NCBI GenBank assembly: GCA_028554755.1
Contig: JAPTOF010000009.1
Span: forward strand, 2,026,501-2,090,500
Direction of reading: 5' to 3'
Source: Cordia subcordata
Lineage: Eukaryota; Streptophyta; Magnoliopsida; Boraginales; Cordiaceae
Length of the DNA stretch: 64,000 bases
Positions 1-11,890 of this stretch are shown piece by piece. Position 1 is the first letter of the stretch. Each line of letters begins with the position of its first letter. A program made the translations under genes and the position numbers. The notes below the pieces were generated by a model. It was given only the letters and a program-made list of their open reading frames with translations, was not told where the DNA came from and searched no databases.

Positions 1-1716
1 CGCACAGTAGGTTCAAGTCTAGATTTAGTCATGTCATAAATTGAATCCATAACCAAATAGTAGTGTTGGGCACTCTACTTTGATAAGGTTATATTGAGTA
101 AGTCTCCTCTTTGAGGGTGATCTACCTAGGTCATTGGAGGACTTTCTGGATTTGTCTCAATAGTACGTGTGTCACGTATTGGATAGGACCATTGTGAGTA
201 TGTTTTCTAGCGACGTACTATCAAAGAAAGAAAACAAGACACTCACTGCTACTAAATGATCATTACTCTTAATCTTGAGTATATGTGGATGAACTAATGA
301 AGTTAGGGTTTAGTACTTTGATTCTTTGTGGGTGAGATCTTATTTTATTAGGATCAACAGCCTTGTGCATTGAGTGCTAAGTTCTAATTAATTAGAACAT
401 GCATATGCAAAAATGGAATCTATGTGCCCCCTTTGGGATTGTCCAAATTTATCATCTGAATCTAGATCTAGTGATACTACCTTTATAGGTGTGTCGGTCA
501 TATGGCTTGAGGGTCGCTCCCGAGATCAAGAGATTCCATGACCAAGGATGGTTGGCAATAGGACATGAAACCCAATGGAAAAAAAAGATACAGCTAAGGA
601 GGTGATAGTACACAGGCCAAAGGACCGATCTTAGCTGTGGGTATACATAGAGGGGCATTATGGTCAGTTATTTAGTAGGTCAAAGACAAAGTTCACATTC
701 TTTTGTGATAAGCTTTTGGGTAATGACAATTATTCTTGGAGTGCAACTTTGATCTTATGGTGGAATAGATCGAAGTTAAAAATAATTATTATGTCGCCTA
801 GATCGGGCAAGGATATTTTTAATTATTTTTGAAAGCCAATGATAATTGTGTCTTCTTGGTCCCTTCCCTAGTTGAAATGACTTTGAGAGAGTAATCTTGA
901 AATAGCAAATTCCATATTGTGGTAGTAGCCTTATTGGGCCAAAGCTTGAAATTGGGTTTGGGCTTTCTTTAAAGTCCAAGATAACCTAATTGGGCTAGGA
1001 TGGTTTCCTATTGGGCTTGGGCCTCCACATGGATTATGGACTATGTGTTGGACTTGGATAATGGGCTTGGGCTAAGTCTTCCAAGACAAGTGGACAACTT
1101 GCAAAATACTACAAAAACAAGTGGACAACTTGCACAAGTCTTCCAAGACAAGATTGACAAGTTTCAAAAAGGAAATACTACATGGAAATTTTCCCCCACA
1201 TTGAAAGTTTAGCAACTTTAGATGTCAAGGTTCTCTCTATAAATAGACAAGACCCTACACCTTTTATGCATTCCACTTTGTAGTTGATTTCTTCCTTTTT
1301 GGCAAGAAAATACTACAACACATAGTACATACTTATTGTGTGATTTTTGCTCTAGTTTTTCAAGAGCATATTACTTCGCTTCTTCCCACACAAGAGGCTA
1401 TTCTCTCAAGATAAGTCTCTTTCATCATAGGGAAGAAGACTAGGGAGTTGCTTATTGTGACATTCTTATAGCAAATTTTGGTGGCCTTGTTCGTGAACGG
1501 GAACAAAGCTTGTAACCGGTTTTAGCTTCATCAAAGGCCCCACGCTTCAAGAGGTTAGCTTTATATATTTTTGCAAGCATTAGTTATATTCTATATGTTC
1601 TTGAGCATGTTCTTGTGTGTGTAATGTGGTTATTTTATTTTCCTAGCATGTTTTCTTAGTTATAATTTAGAAAATATGGACTAGGATACCCCACACTTAA
1701 TAATATCGATCCTACA
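1..1716 (+). mobile_element. LTR-alpha, copy 1 (5' end cut by window edge)
   Basis: This stretch is a near-identical direct copy of 32165-33877. It ends in CCTACA, the expected CA end, where copy 2 has CCTATA. A TATA box (CTATAAATAG) at about 1237-1246 shows plus-strand transcription. By comparison with copy 2 about 180 bp of the LTR lie to the left of the window. No target-site duplication can be checked, so it may be solo or belong to a full element. It contains no coding region; the short ORFs in it are chance. Confidence 0.85.
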
Positions 1717-2165
1717 CTATGGCCCTAAGTCATAAAGACTACACCGTAACTCTAGGTTAGTTGACGCCTAAGGATGGATCCACACTGAGGCTTAGGGTGT
1801 AATTAGGAGGTTAATTATGAGACTAGACGAGAGCAACCAAGTTAATCCATTAAGTAACCCTAACGAGAAGTAGTAATCATCTATAGGCAAGACGTAATCA
1901 CCCTAGTCCCCTTTTCCACGTGTTTGATTCCCTTAGATCTCTTGATTCCCCCATCATACACACACTCAACAATCTTTTATTTTCTTGTTCCTAGTTTAGG
2001 TTTATCTTTTCCAAGCTCTCTTCAATCCTAAAAACCTAAAATATAGTAGTTAGGACCCCAACATGTAACTCTTTAGGACGCACATAGCTTAGGACACCAC
2101 TTACGTTAGGCCTCTCCATAGATTTGACCCTGCACTCGCATACACCGTACTACACACGACTGTGT
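1717..2165 (+). mobile_element. LTR-gamma (Tat-like Gypsy LTR) 3' fragment
   Basis: The sequence resembles 57720-58140: both contain a 'ggccctaAGTCATAAgGAC..AGCTCTAGG' type block, a 'gacgcctaaGGA' block and a 'gtaattaggaggttaa' block in the same order. It therefore looks like the 3' part of an LTR-gamma copy in plus orientation, into which LTR-alpha (1-1716) inserted. The right boundary against Gypsy-M coding sequence is approximate. Confidence 0.6.
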
Positions 2166-2915
2166 TTATAGGGTATTTAGGCTTGTGCTTATAAATAGCA
2201 TATCAATGATCCCAAGGCCATTGTGCTGAAGGCCTTTTAGGGTAGAGAATACCTGTTCAAACTGAGATAAAAATGTCTGAATAGAGGGGTGACACGTCGG
2301 AGTTAGCTTATCCAATGAAATACTGATTTCTAAATTGAATAAGGCTACAACTTTATCCACTTGGGTTAGGCGACAAAGGCCCTAATAAAGAATAGAAGAG
2401 ATGGATGGCTTATGACCCTGCAAATGAACCATAGACCTATTATATTGAAAATCAATAAATAGATGTTGATAATCATGAACAATTCTCCCTAATGTAGATA
2501 ACCAGGTAGTGCTTAAGAGCACATCTGAAGCCTGAAGGGGAAACACAAAGAGATTAGTATTAATTGAATATCCCTAGATAATGAACAATTTACCATGTGT
2601 ACACCCATCACATATTAGACGCTCAATATTACAAACTGCAACTATAAATTGTGGAATAGCTGTTATAGGAAAATGAAGGTACTAGGTAATTCGAGTTTGG
2701 ATGAAGTTATGGGTGCTACCGTCGTTGATGAGGACTTAAACGGCGTGATTTATTAGAGAAGCAGTGAAATGAAGGGTTGCAGAGGAAGTGTTGTCAGAAA
2801 AAGTGTTAAGGGATATATCAAATGTAGAAGAAAGCTCGTCGATTAGAGACTGAGTGGGTGAAGATGGATATTCAGCGGCTTCATCAATATTGGTTAGGGA
2901 GAAATCTAGGATGAA
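2166..2915 (-). pseudogene. Gypsy-M pol remnant: protease and protease-RT linker
   Basis: Translating the minus strand with frame changes gives a retropepsin-like block INDGSTHNFIQ at about 2735-2700. The catalytic Asp lies in DGS, and the block is typical of Ty3/Gypsy elements whose protease reads VLIDGGSTHNF. It is followed by a stretch like LSTLGRIVHDYQHLFIDFQY and a linker FEQVFSTLKGLQ (usual form VFxxPKGLPPxR), then an HxxI-type motif. RT should follow but is cut off near 2166 by the LTR-gamma/LTR-alpha insertions. Several stops and frameshifts make it non-functional. It belongs with the gag at 4451-5655 and is separated from it by LTR-beta. Confidence 0.75.
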
Positions 2916-4450
2916 TGTGGGGAATAGTATCCTAAAGTCAGTCGTCTATTGTATATTTCGCACTGATTTGTACATGAATCATCTTACTTTTAGCTTTACA
3001 TCATATCATACATCTTCTCCTTAATTGTTAGATCATGACAAAGTCCTTAGAATGACCTAATGGGGCTACGTGAATGAGGAATAGCTTAGTTGTCCTTAAA
3101 CCTTGTTCATAACCAAATGATAGGATCGATACTAGAACATCGATTCTATCAAGAATAGGTTATAGTGCATCAAAATGAGTTGGTTATTCTTATGACCAAG
3201 TGGTGTGGAGACACCGGCGTGACCCGCGATGAGGTGTGGAGACATGCACATGGAACATGACTCTATTATGAGTATCATGTGGTATATACCCTACTGTCAA
3301 AGGATAACTTGTGGTGCACATGGATGTCATATTCCCTCAGACTTGAGGCCTCCATAGAGACTTGCGAATTACTTCCTATGTTTTGGCACCGGACTATCCG
3401 GATTTCTAATTTGGTGGCAAAAGGTTGCTGGGCATGGGCAAGTGTCGCGAAATCAATACGTAGGTCAAGATAGGATTGACCGCTTCAGGCATTAGGAGAA
3501 TGATATTCTCCTTAGTCTTAATTCATTGAGACTTTGGCCAATTCTTTCCACGTTATGTGTCACGTGGTTACGTCATGATAAGTCATAACGAGATTGGGAT
3601 TTGACATGGAATAGTTGATTAGGGGTTTAACAGTTTTACCATGCCCCTAGGATTATTTTAGAATATCGGAGGTCATAGGGAATCCACCATTATGCCCAGG
3701 TTCGTTGAATATTCTCTTGCAACTATTTGGCTTATCCGGATGTCGGGAACCACTGCTAAACAGTGTCATCAATTAGTACAAGGATAGTCCTTGTATTACT
3801 GGTTTAAGTTTGAACCTACGAAGCCATACATATGGCTGGGAATTAGTTGGAGGATTGGCCCAAATATAATAATGTCGATCACATTCAATTATGGATTAAA
3901 TGAGTTATTATTTATGAATTAAATAATATTATGGGAAATTAACATTATAGATATTTAATTGATAATTAAATATTATAATATTTAATTACCCATTACAGGT
4001 CATGGAATTGATTTTGACTATGTCTAGCTAGCACTGGGTATGTGGATCAAAATTAATTCATGGGCTATTTTTTATAAATTAAATATGAATTTAATTTAGG
4101 CTTTATTATGGATTTAAGAAATCCATTATTCTAAGCCCAAAGAATCGGGCTTATTGGTTTGTGGGGAAGGGCATTATGTAAAGCCATATCTCCCTATATA
4201 AGGAGAGTTCTTATTATTTCTTGGACGGATGTTTTTGTGAAAACTAGACGTCAGAAAATTCTCTCCTAAAAAACCCCTAACTCAAAATAGCCTCCTCCTA
4301 CCATTCTTGATCGTGTATAGAGAGGAGGTGCTCGATGCTTTCGTAAGGCAAAGGTTTTTAGTGCAAGAGTTACGAGGTAATTCTAGATCTTTTAAAATTT
4401 TAATTGTAGAGCTTGATCCTATACGTGAAAATCTGGAGAAAGTCTCCACA
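2916..4450 (+). mobile_element. Solo LTR (LTR-beta) inside Gypsy-M
   Basis: A non-coding block separates Gypsy-M gag (zinc-knuckle remnant just right of 4450) from its protease (just left of 2916). It starts TGTGGGG and ends CTCCACA, so it has TG...CA ends and short inverted termini TGTGG/CCACA. A TATA box (TATATAAGG) lies at about 4195-4203 on the plus strand. No convincing 5-bp duplication is visible (left ATGAA, right ATTTC), so the exact ends are a best estimate. The short ORF at 3279-3473 inside it has no recognisable content. Confidence 0.7.
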
Positions 4451-5655
4451 ATTTCCTAAAAATGAAAAGTTGTTGGGTAGTTTGGCACCTATGGCGTGGA
4501 TTCCTTTTTCATTGCAGTAGTAACAAAGACCATGGGCTCTGCGGTCCTGTATCCCACTAGGGTAGGTTTTTTTTTATAATGAGTGGGCTGGAACGATAGT
4601 GGTATGAGGCTGTGGTTGCTTTGGTGGAGTGGTAATATAGCTTGTGTTTGGGGCTGCTATATAAATAGAGAAGTTTTGGTTTGGGATGTGATTAGGGGGA
4701 TGGACTTGTATCAGAGAAGGTGGAGATGAAGGAAAATGGAGTTGTGATGTTGGGTTGGGTTATGAAGGTGAGCTACGAAAGGGAATTTTAGTTTTAAGGT
4801 GTGATTTTTCTTCAATGAGGCAAGCTAGGCCTATGGCTTGAGGCAAGAATATGGGTTGGTAGGCCTGGACTTCTAATCGAATCGGCTCGCGACAAAGCAA
4901 CTGACCACAAAGGCCGGTAGAAGACCTGTGATACGGCTAGAGAGAGTTAAAGGTAGCTTGATAGGCTTTGAGGGTTGGGTGAGTTTAGTGAAGTTGCTAG
5001 AGCAGTCCTCAAACTCCGAAGGCCTAAATCAATAAAGTAAAGCCGATAGAAAATGATCCCAATATAAGAATTACTGATTATATTCACCCCATCGGAACCA
5101 CGCCACTATTTCTCCATCCATATAGAAGGAAGAGAATAGGACTTTCAAGTCATTGAGAATGCGATGGATGGCAAAATATTTTTTAGCCTTGTAGATCCAA
5201 CCCGATGGATCTTCTCCATCAAAGTGAGGGAACTTAACACGATTTAATCGAGTGAGAAGTGACTCTGGAATAGATTGTGTTGAGAGAACAAGCGAAGGAG
5301 AAAAGTGGGTTTGAGAAGTAGTGGGATTAGAATTTTGAGTAGTGGAGAAGGGAAAAGAGACTACCAAAGATGGGGATAAAGGTGGTGCAGGATCAACTGG
5401 AGATTTATCAAAGCGACAGATGAAATGGTCAAGTTTGCCATTAAGCGAATTGAATTTGAGAAGCAAATCACAAAGCGTTGTTTGGTGAGAATCCAATCGT
5501 TGATTGGTGGTAGCGGCGGTGGTGGAAAGCTGAGATTGTTCTTGAGCAGCAGAGATGGCATAGAGCTGTTGGATGCTTCCTCTATGATTTTAGATTTGGT
5601 ACCATTGGCCATGGTGGAGTTCGAGCAACGAGAGCACCAATGTAACAAAGAAGTA
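4451..5655 (-). pseudogene. Gypsy-M gag remnant
   Basis: The ORF at 5496-5071 contains the retrotransposon gag signature FPHFDGEDPSGWIYKAKKYF, then DLKVLFSSFYMDGEIVAWF (usual xxASFHLEGxALxWFQ). It therefore encodes the capsid part of a Ty3/Gypsy gag. The start MANGTKSKIIEEA at about 5613 is typical of this gag type, but a frameshift near 5500 separates it from the rest. Downstream a stretch like DLGLRSLRTALATSLN, an 'LPQAIGLARL'-type block (degenerate here) and a zinc-knuckle remnant GLCYYCNEKG near 4500 complete the protein. The knuckle lacks its last cysteines, and stops are frequent. The C-terminal part abuts LTR-beta. Confidence 0.8.
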
Positions 5656-7198
5656 GAGAAGAAAATCAACCAAGTATGGTTGAGGAATTTTTTTTTATTA
5701 ATTTTTTGAGATAGAAGTAGTCTTTCCAAGGAAGTAACCCTCCAAAAAGAAAAATATAGTATCATAATTCAGATATTGGTTCCCCCCTCACAAACAATAT
5801 TCCCTATACAAGGTTCCTCTATCATGCACTAAGTATGAAATCATTCTAGCGTTTTGGCATGACTAGGACAGGTGTGCTTCTTTTAGGTGTTGCTTGGGAT
5901 GCATCCTTGGGTGATATCGTTCCATGTGATTTAGATTCCCCTGTCGTACACGTGTGACTCATCTCTGCTAAACTCGCATAAGCTCCCAACCAATTGATAA
6001 ATAATAGAGAAAAGGATTAACCAGTATAAAAGTAAATAAATAATTGTGTTGGTTACTCCAAGGGGAATGTTGAACAAACCATTAAATAGTAGTGGTCCAA
6101 AACTTATTCAGAAGGTTTATTTCTCTTACATGGTTTGGGCTAATGAACTGGGAAACGTAAAGTCTACATTTGTTATTATAGTTATACCAAAAATGTTGAT
6201 AAAGGCATGTGCATAATACTTTAATAAAGCAATATTTCGCGTGATAGCAAGAAGATTAGCGCAATTTATAGTGATGCATTTTGTCTTCAACATAGTAATA
6301 CCAACGATAGCATATCTGAAGAACTAGAATTATTAGCTAGGGAATATACTCGTTCAGCCTCGCATTTTTTGGCGTTTTGTGAGTAAATTAACTCGTCTAT
6401 ACTTCATCAGTGTTGAAATGAATCACTTGCCTAATTGCTAAATCGAAAAAAACAAAAAAGAAAAGGGGATGGTAGAAAGAAAGAAAAAATTGCTATCATG
6501 AAAATGGATCTGCTAAGCCTGGCTCAATGAACACAAACTCAAAAATTAATAGAGAAAAAGAAAAGTTAAAAGAAACAGGATGGGACAAAATACCGAGGTA
6601 ACTGGACCCTGGCATGAGCGTTTTGTCCCCTGGACATTGAGCGAATGTTCATTTTGCATTGGTTTTCTCTTTCTAAAACAGTATTTCTTTTTATAATTTA
6701 AATAAATTTATTTTTTTGATACTTCTTTTAACAGTTTCAAGTTTTTTCCCAGAAAAAAAAAGAAAAAGATAATTCAAATTTTTATTGAACAATAAGCTAA
6801 ATGATCATAAAATATTGTTTCTTCATATTTTGAGAAAAAAATTAAAAACGATATCACTTTTGCACGCCAATATGAAGTTTGTGATAAATGAAATATATTT
6901 AGCAACACTTTTTAAAATTTTCTTTTCAGGGGCCGACAGATGAATAGCTCGGCACGTGTTCCGGCATAATGTCCGGCGTGATACTGAGATGGCGGAACCA
7001 ATATGTTCGTGTGGGGCCCGCAAGCGTGAACGTTTGTATATTGTGCTCCTCACCAGCCGCCTAGGAAGCTGCTGGGTGCTGAGGCTCTTTTTCATGTTTT
7101 TCACCAACCAAACGTATCTTTCAGAAACGCACTAACGAATACAATATTTGCCCGTGTCAAGAATTGTAACTTTAAGAAATTTTTGCACTCAAGACTAT
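5656..7198. other. Gene-free stretch
   Basis: The region next to the Gypsy-M gag start (5656-5830) should hold its leader and LTR, but I cannot define LTR ends. From 5830 to 6750 I see no recognisable coding or repeat structure. A short patch with more G and C (about 6930-7090) is preceded by AT-rich DNA. A 94-codon ORF there (7107-6823, minus) has no known motif and is probably chance. Confidence 0.5.
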
Positions 7199-7317
7199 GA
7201 GGGTGTTTGGCTTTGCTTATTTGGTAGTTATAAATATTTAAATAATAAAAAAATATGTGAGGTAATATTTTTTTAAGTATTTATAAATACTCAGAATAAA
7301 TAAAGTCAAACACCCTC
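7199..7317. mobile_element. 119-bp foldback MITE
   Basis: The ends are GAGGGTGTTTGGCTTTGCTT and, reverse-complemented, GAGGGTGTTTGACTTTATTT. Inner arms (TATAAATATTT and its complement) extend the foldback over most of the length. TAT flanks both sides and may be a 3-bp duplication, which would fit a PIF/Harbinger-like MITE; a hAT MITE with an eroded 8-bp duplication is the alternative. It has no coding capacity. Confidence 0.6.
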
Positions 7318-9818
7318 TATTACAATTTTTATTCTCGTCCAATTATTTCTGTCACACGTTGCCTTTTTTTTTTTAATTAAAAAAAAGTTGTTGGAATCAT
7401 CTTTGACACACATAGTGAATTGTATGCTTTTTGTTATCGAGGAGGAAATGATCATGTATATCTAGAATTATACTAAATCCATTTCATAATTACAAATTTT
7501 CGTGTTGTATTTCTTCTAATTAAAGTTCAGATACATATAAAATTCGTATTGAAAAATATGGATTGAATTCGAAACACAATTACAATGAATTGTTACTTGA
7601 CAATTTATTTTATGTACACTTTAATTTTTTTTTTCTTTTTCAATCAAATTTTAGAGAGTCACATAAGCTTACTGTAATTTCAAATGTCACGATCATCATT
7701 TCCTTTAGTTAACTGTAGGTTTTGGTTTTCGGCGTTTTCCTGGAATAATGTTTGCCTCAATATTTGCTAATGAAATCTTACTTAATTACCAAAAGAAAAT
7801 CATCACTCCTTTATTTAATCCATCTAAGATGTCACATCAGCCCTTACATGACATGCATTAAAAATTTTCATCTTTAAGCTATTTAGAGGGTGTTTGGTTT
7901 GGCTTTTTTTTTTCTTTTTTTTTTGTTTCTAGTCAAACCAATTTAATACCCAATTTAAGCTAAAAAAATATTACCACTTGCATAGTATATTTTATATATT
8001 TAATAATAAATAAAAATTAAAAATTAAAAATTTAAAGATAAAAACCTAAAAAACTAACAAATTTAAAAAATCAAAATTAGAAAATTTAAAAATTAAAAAA
8101 AGGAAATAAATAAGTAATAAATTTTAAAAAATTCGTAACACTAAAGAGATAAAGAATTAAAAATTAAAGAATTAAAATATCAGAATATTTGAAAGTAAAA
8201 GTTAGAAATTAAATTTAAAAAATTATAAGTAAATAAATTTAAATAAATAAATAACTAAACATAACTTTAAACAACAATTTTAACAAAACATATTACAATT
8301 TTTTTTATACAATAGTAATTTTTTATTTTTTCACCAAATAACTAAACAAATATTTTAACTACAAGACTGGGTTCAACACTTCTTAAATTGCAATAATAGA
8401 TTACAACAACAATACCAAACAAACTATTCAATGTAAATTACTTAATGATTAAAATAAGATTTGTTTGTAAAATAATTGAAAATAAAATTACTATTATATT
8501 GAATATTTGATATAAAAATAAAGAAAAATTGTGTAAAGTATGAGATACAATCTCTCTAGTAGCGTAAAAATTTGAACTTAATACTTATGGTCACAACTTC
8601 TCGAGAACTTGATTTAGTATATACTTCTTTTTGTTTTTTTTTTCTTTGTACAGATTCTTCTTCTTTATCTTTTTTTGGCAGATTTGCTGAAAAGATTTTC
8701 ATTTGTATTTTTGGGTGGTAATATGTTATCACTAGAAATGTTATTACGTTGCATAAATTGTCAATTTGTTGTCCATATTTCTTTTTTTAACACCTATACT
8801 CTTCTTACTCATGTATTACAATTTTAGTTTACGCCTTGAATGTATATCCTATAAATTGTTCTTAATATTGCAAGATTTATAAAAAACTCAAAAAGATATA
8901 ATCATGTTAATGGCCCCTATCCAACAAGGATTTGCAAAAGAGGCGGGTGTGGAGATAAGGCAGGGTCAGGGGTAAGTTTCTTGATCTTACTTTTTCCTTT
9001 TAAATTTAATAGAGGTTAAAGACAAATAATATAACATCTATATTTGTGGAAATTTGATTTCGAGATAAATCTTTCCGTCTTATTATCATTTCTATACGGT
9101 ATGCATGAAAAAAATCAAAATAAATTTTTTTTTTATCGGAGGAGAATATATTATTAACAAAAGTGAAATACAATCACCCAACATTAATGAAGCAACTCAC
9201 CCTAATAATAGTCTTTGTTAGATAAGATATTTGACTAATAAGAAGTAAAGATCAAGCACCAAAACGTTAATTAAGCAACTTAATGGGACACAAGAATAGA
9301 AAGTGGTTAACCTACATTTGTTCATCGTCAAGATATATCGCCTTAGACTTTCTTGCATTTCAAGGCTCGAACTTAACTATCTTCCATTAATTATGATTAG
9401 GTAAAGACTTTGCAGTGGGTTTGTGGCAATTATCATGGTTAGATAGAAAGTAATCCATGGGTCACCTTAACTAATGCTTTTGCTTTTTAAAGGAAAGCAA
9501 TAGTAATTGCTGCTTGCGAAATCAATATATAATATAATCTCTTATAGACCAAAAAAGGGGGAAAAAGGTCTAAGAAAGAATCAAAATTTTCAAGCTTTAT
9601 ATCGTTTTCCTAAAAGTTATTTGGTGTTGTCTTACATGCAAGAGAAGCAAAATTGTCTCCTTGAACAAATAAAAGGCGACATGCATGAAGTTCCTAAATC
9701 TATGAGTAAAATGCCTACAACACAATCCAAATTATTATTCATATAAAGGTTTAGAAAATTAAAATACTATATAACAAATGATAAAGCTAACCATAGCTGT
9801 AAAGTAATGAAACATATC
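7318..9818. other. AT-rich intergenic DNA
   Basis: I find no gene here. A partial MITE-like end (GAGGGTGTTTGGTTTGGC, about 7886-7903) resembles the TIR of the element at 7199 but has no matching right end. Bases 7960-8340 are extreme low-complexity AT (runs of AAATTAAAAATTTAAA). The ORF at 9507-9746 has no recognisable features. The right end is the insertion point of Copia A. Confidence 0.6.
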
Positions 9819-10163
9819 TGTTGAATGTGGCCCGTATTATATAATTAATATGTGTCCTTTTCCTTGTAGTATACTATTTACTTTTCCTAGTAGTATACTG
9901 TTTCCTTATCCTTGTAGAATACAGATTAGGATACTTATGTACTATAAATAGGGGCTAGACATTATATTAAGGGCCTTAGGTTCATACCTCTTGTGGTATG
10001 TGGTGTGAGAGAGAAACTAAAGTGAGAGCCTTGTAGCATTCGTGATCAGTAATAGAATTATTCTCTGCTGCCCGTGGACGTAGGCTTCAAAGTCGAACCA
10101 CGTAATTTCTTGTGTCCGTTATTTCTTCTCGTATTCTTCGTGTTTGCATGTTTTCCCCCAACA
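9819..10163 (+). repeat. Copia A 5' LTR
   Basis: It begins TGTTGAATG and ends CCCCCAACA. A TATA box ACTATAAATAGG is present at about 9940-9951. It is nearly identical to 15081-15427. Confidence 0.95.
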
Positions 10164-10166
10164 AAC

Positions 10167-10178
10167 TGGTATCAGAGC
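10167..10178 (+). other. Copia A primer-binding site
   Basis: TGGTATCAGAGC lies three bases after the 5' LTR. It matches the 3' end of plant initiator Met-tRNA, the usual Copia primer. Confidence 0.95.
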
Positions 10179-10740
10179 ATAGGTATTAATCCGCTGCTTG
10201 AGGGAAAAAAGAAAAATCAAAACTCATTGTAAAACCAAAATTTCTCAAACCAAACGGTGCCTAACCAAACAATGGTCTTTGTTCGGCGAGGAGTGCTTCG
10301 GTGCTGTCTACGTTGAGCGTTGGTGACTGGAGTGGAAGCTTGCGTCAGCGGGTCGTGGTTCGTGTTTGGGTTTGAAGAACAAGCGAAGAAAATAGAGTTC
10401 GCGTGCTCTTGAAGTTGGTTTTTGGAATTCAGGTATTATTATTATTATTTTATTTTTTTTTGGAAATTGGTTCAGATTTGTAAAGCAGGTCTAGGATTTG
10501 TAGGTTTTGGGTCTTTGGGTTTATTTGGATCGGGCCTGGGTAGTGGCCTTGTCCAATTTTGGTTAGGTCTTGGGTCTTGAGCTAATTAATTTTTTGTTGG
10601 GCTTGGGTTCTATGCCAGAAAAATAATAAATTTCTTTTTTTGGGTTTGGGCTTAGTTTAGGCCAAAAGAATTAAAAAAAAAAAGGAATTTTTATTTGGGC
10701 TTAGATTTAGTCCTGAAACAAAAAAAAAAAAAAAACTGTT

Positions 10741-10959
10741 TTGACCTTTGACCGGCGTTGACCAGGGTTTGACCGGGGTTGACTTTGACCGTTGACCATT
10801 GACCAAGGGTTGACCGAGTTTGACCAAAGCCTTACCCCACGTTTTTCGACGTGCTGAGTCCATTTTTGGGCTCTGTTTTTTCCAGATTCTGCTCCGAAGT
10901 ACGTGTTTAGGAACGGTGTTGACTTTGACCAACATGTTTGACTTTGACCGGTGTTGACC
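10741..10959 (+). promoter_or_regulatory. TTGAC (W-box) array in the Copia A leader
   Basis: Fifteen TTGAC cores, most as TTGACC or TTTGACC, lie in two groups (10741-10825 and about 10917-10959) between the primer site and the gag start. TTGAC[C/T] is the core W-box bound by WRKY transcription factors. Each group is followed by a similar block containing GTTTTTCGACGTG (near 10840 and 10985), so the leader looks like a diverged duplication of about 145 bp. Regulatory use is an inference; the elicitor-responsive Tnt1 family is the known parallel. Confidence 0.6.
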
Positions 10960-11064
10960 AAAGTTCACCAGGGGTGTTCCTAAGGTTTTTCGACGTGATG
11001 AATCCGTTTTTGCGATCCATTGAGCCAAATTCAATCCTGAAGTGTGAGTTTTGAGCAAACGAAG

Positions 11065-11890
11065 ATGTCTTCCACAAGTGGAAAGTTTGAAATCGAGAAG
11101 TTTGACGGGAGAATAAGTTTCAGTCTTTGGAGGATCAGATTCAAGGCATTTATGACAATGCAGGGACTTTGGAAAGTCATTGAAGGAGTGATCCCGGAAA
11201 AGATAGAACCAAAGAACGAGAGAAGAACTCGGCGAAAGATATGTCCGTGACAAATGAAGTATTCTTTGGAGATTCTTGAGAAGACGTCAGCAGTTGAGGC
11301 TTGGAATACTTTGGTGGAATTGTATGCATCTAAATCTCTCACTAATCGCCTCTACTTGAAGAAGCGATTGTATCATCTTAGAATGAAAGAAGGTACCTCA
11401 CTAAAACAACACCTTGATGAGTTTACCTCTTGTTTTATTGCTTTGAAGGATGTGGGTGTTAAAATTGATGACGAAGATCAAGCTATGATCGTATTATGGT
11501 CCTTACCGCCTTCATATATGAACTTTGTGGACACTATGTTGTACGGGAGGGATAAAATTACTTTTGAAGATGTGATTACTTCATTAAAATCGAAGGATCT
11601 TCAAACACATATTCCGGGACATAGGGAAGAAGTTCATGGGGAAGGTTTAGTGAGTAGAGGGAGATCGGAGAATAGAGGTGGATCTGTGGATAGAAAGACA
11701 AGCAAGTCAAGGTCAAAATCAAGAGCAAGGAAGCTACGCTGTTTGAGTGTGGCGAAAAGGGTCACATTAAGAAAGAATGTCCAAGACGAGAAAAGGAAAG
11801 AAAAGGTGGAGAATTCAGCTAATGTGGTGGAGAGTGCTGACAGTGATGGAGATAACTCGAGTAGTACCGGGGAAGTTTTGATTGTGAGTG
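11065..11890 (+). pseudogene. Copia A gag
   Basis: The protein starts MSSTSGKFEIEKFDG, a typical Copia gag N-terminus. It continues through the UBN2/gag block (EAWNTLVELYASKSL, LYHLRMKEGTSLKQHLDEF). A TGA at 11248-11250 breaks it in frame after about 61 codons, and the same frame resumes directly. Near 11740 the CCHC zinc knuckle appears only in another frame: the open frame reads LRCLSVAKRVTLRK where a one-base shift gives cysteines and histidine in CX2CX4HX4C spacing. The frame returns before 11830. The ATG at 11065 was chosen because it matches the family N-terminus; an upstream in-frame ATG at 11044 would add seven residues. Confidence 0.85.

Noticed and set aside
11..60. tRNA-like GGTTCAAGTC word at the left edge
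   Set aside because: No acceptor or anticodon stems around it, and the same word occurs in LTR-alpha copy 2.
5361..5765. 134-codon ORF overlapping the Gypsy-M gag in another frame
   Set aside because: Its first part contains the gag start in a shifted frame, but the rest is out of frame with the gag signature. It is a by-product of a frameshift.
6823..7107. 94-codon minus-strand ORF as a gene
   Set aside because: No recognisable motif, no conserved context, and the composition follows the local GC patch.
10657..11253. 198-codon ORF on the minus strand
   Set aside because: It lies antisense to the TTGAC array and gag start of Copia A. The repetitive residues reflect the array, and there is no known domain.
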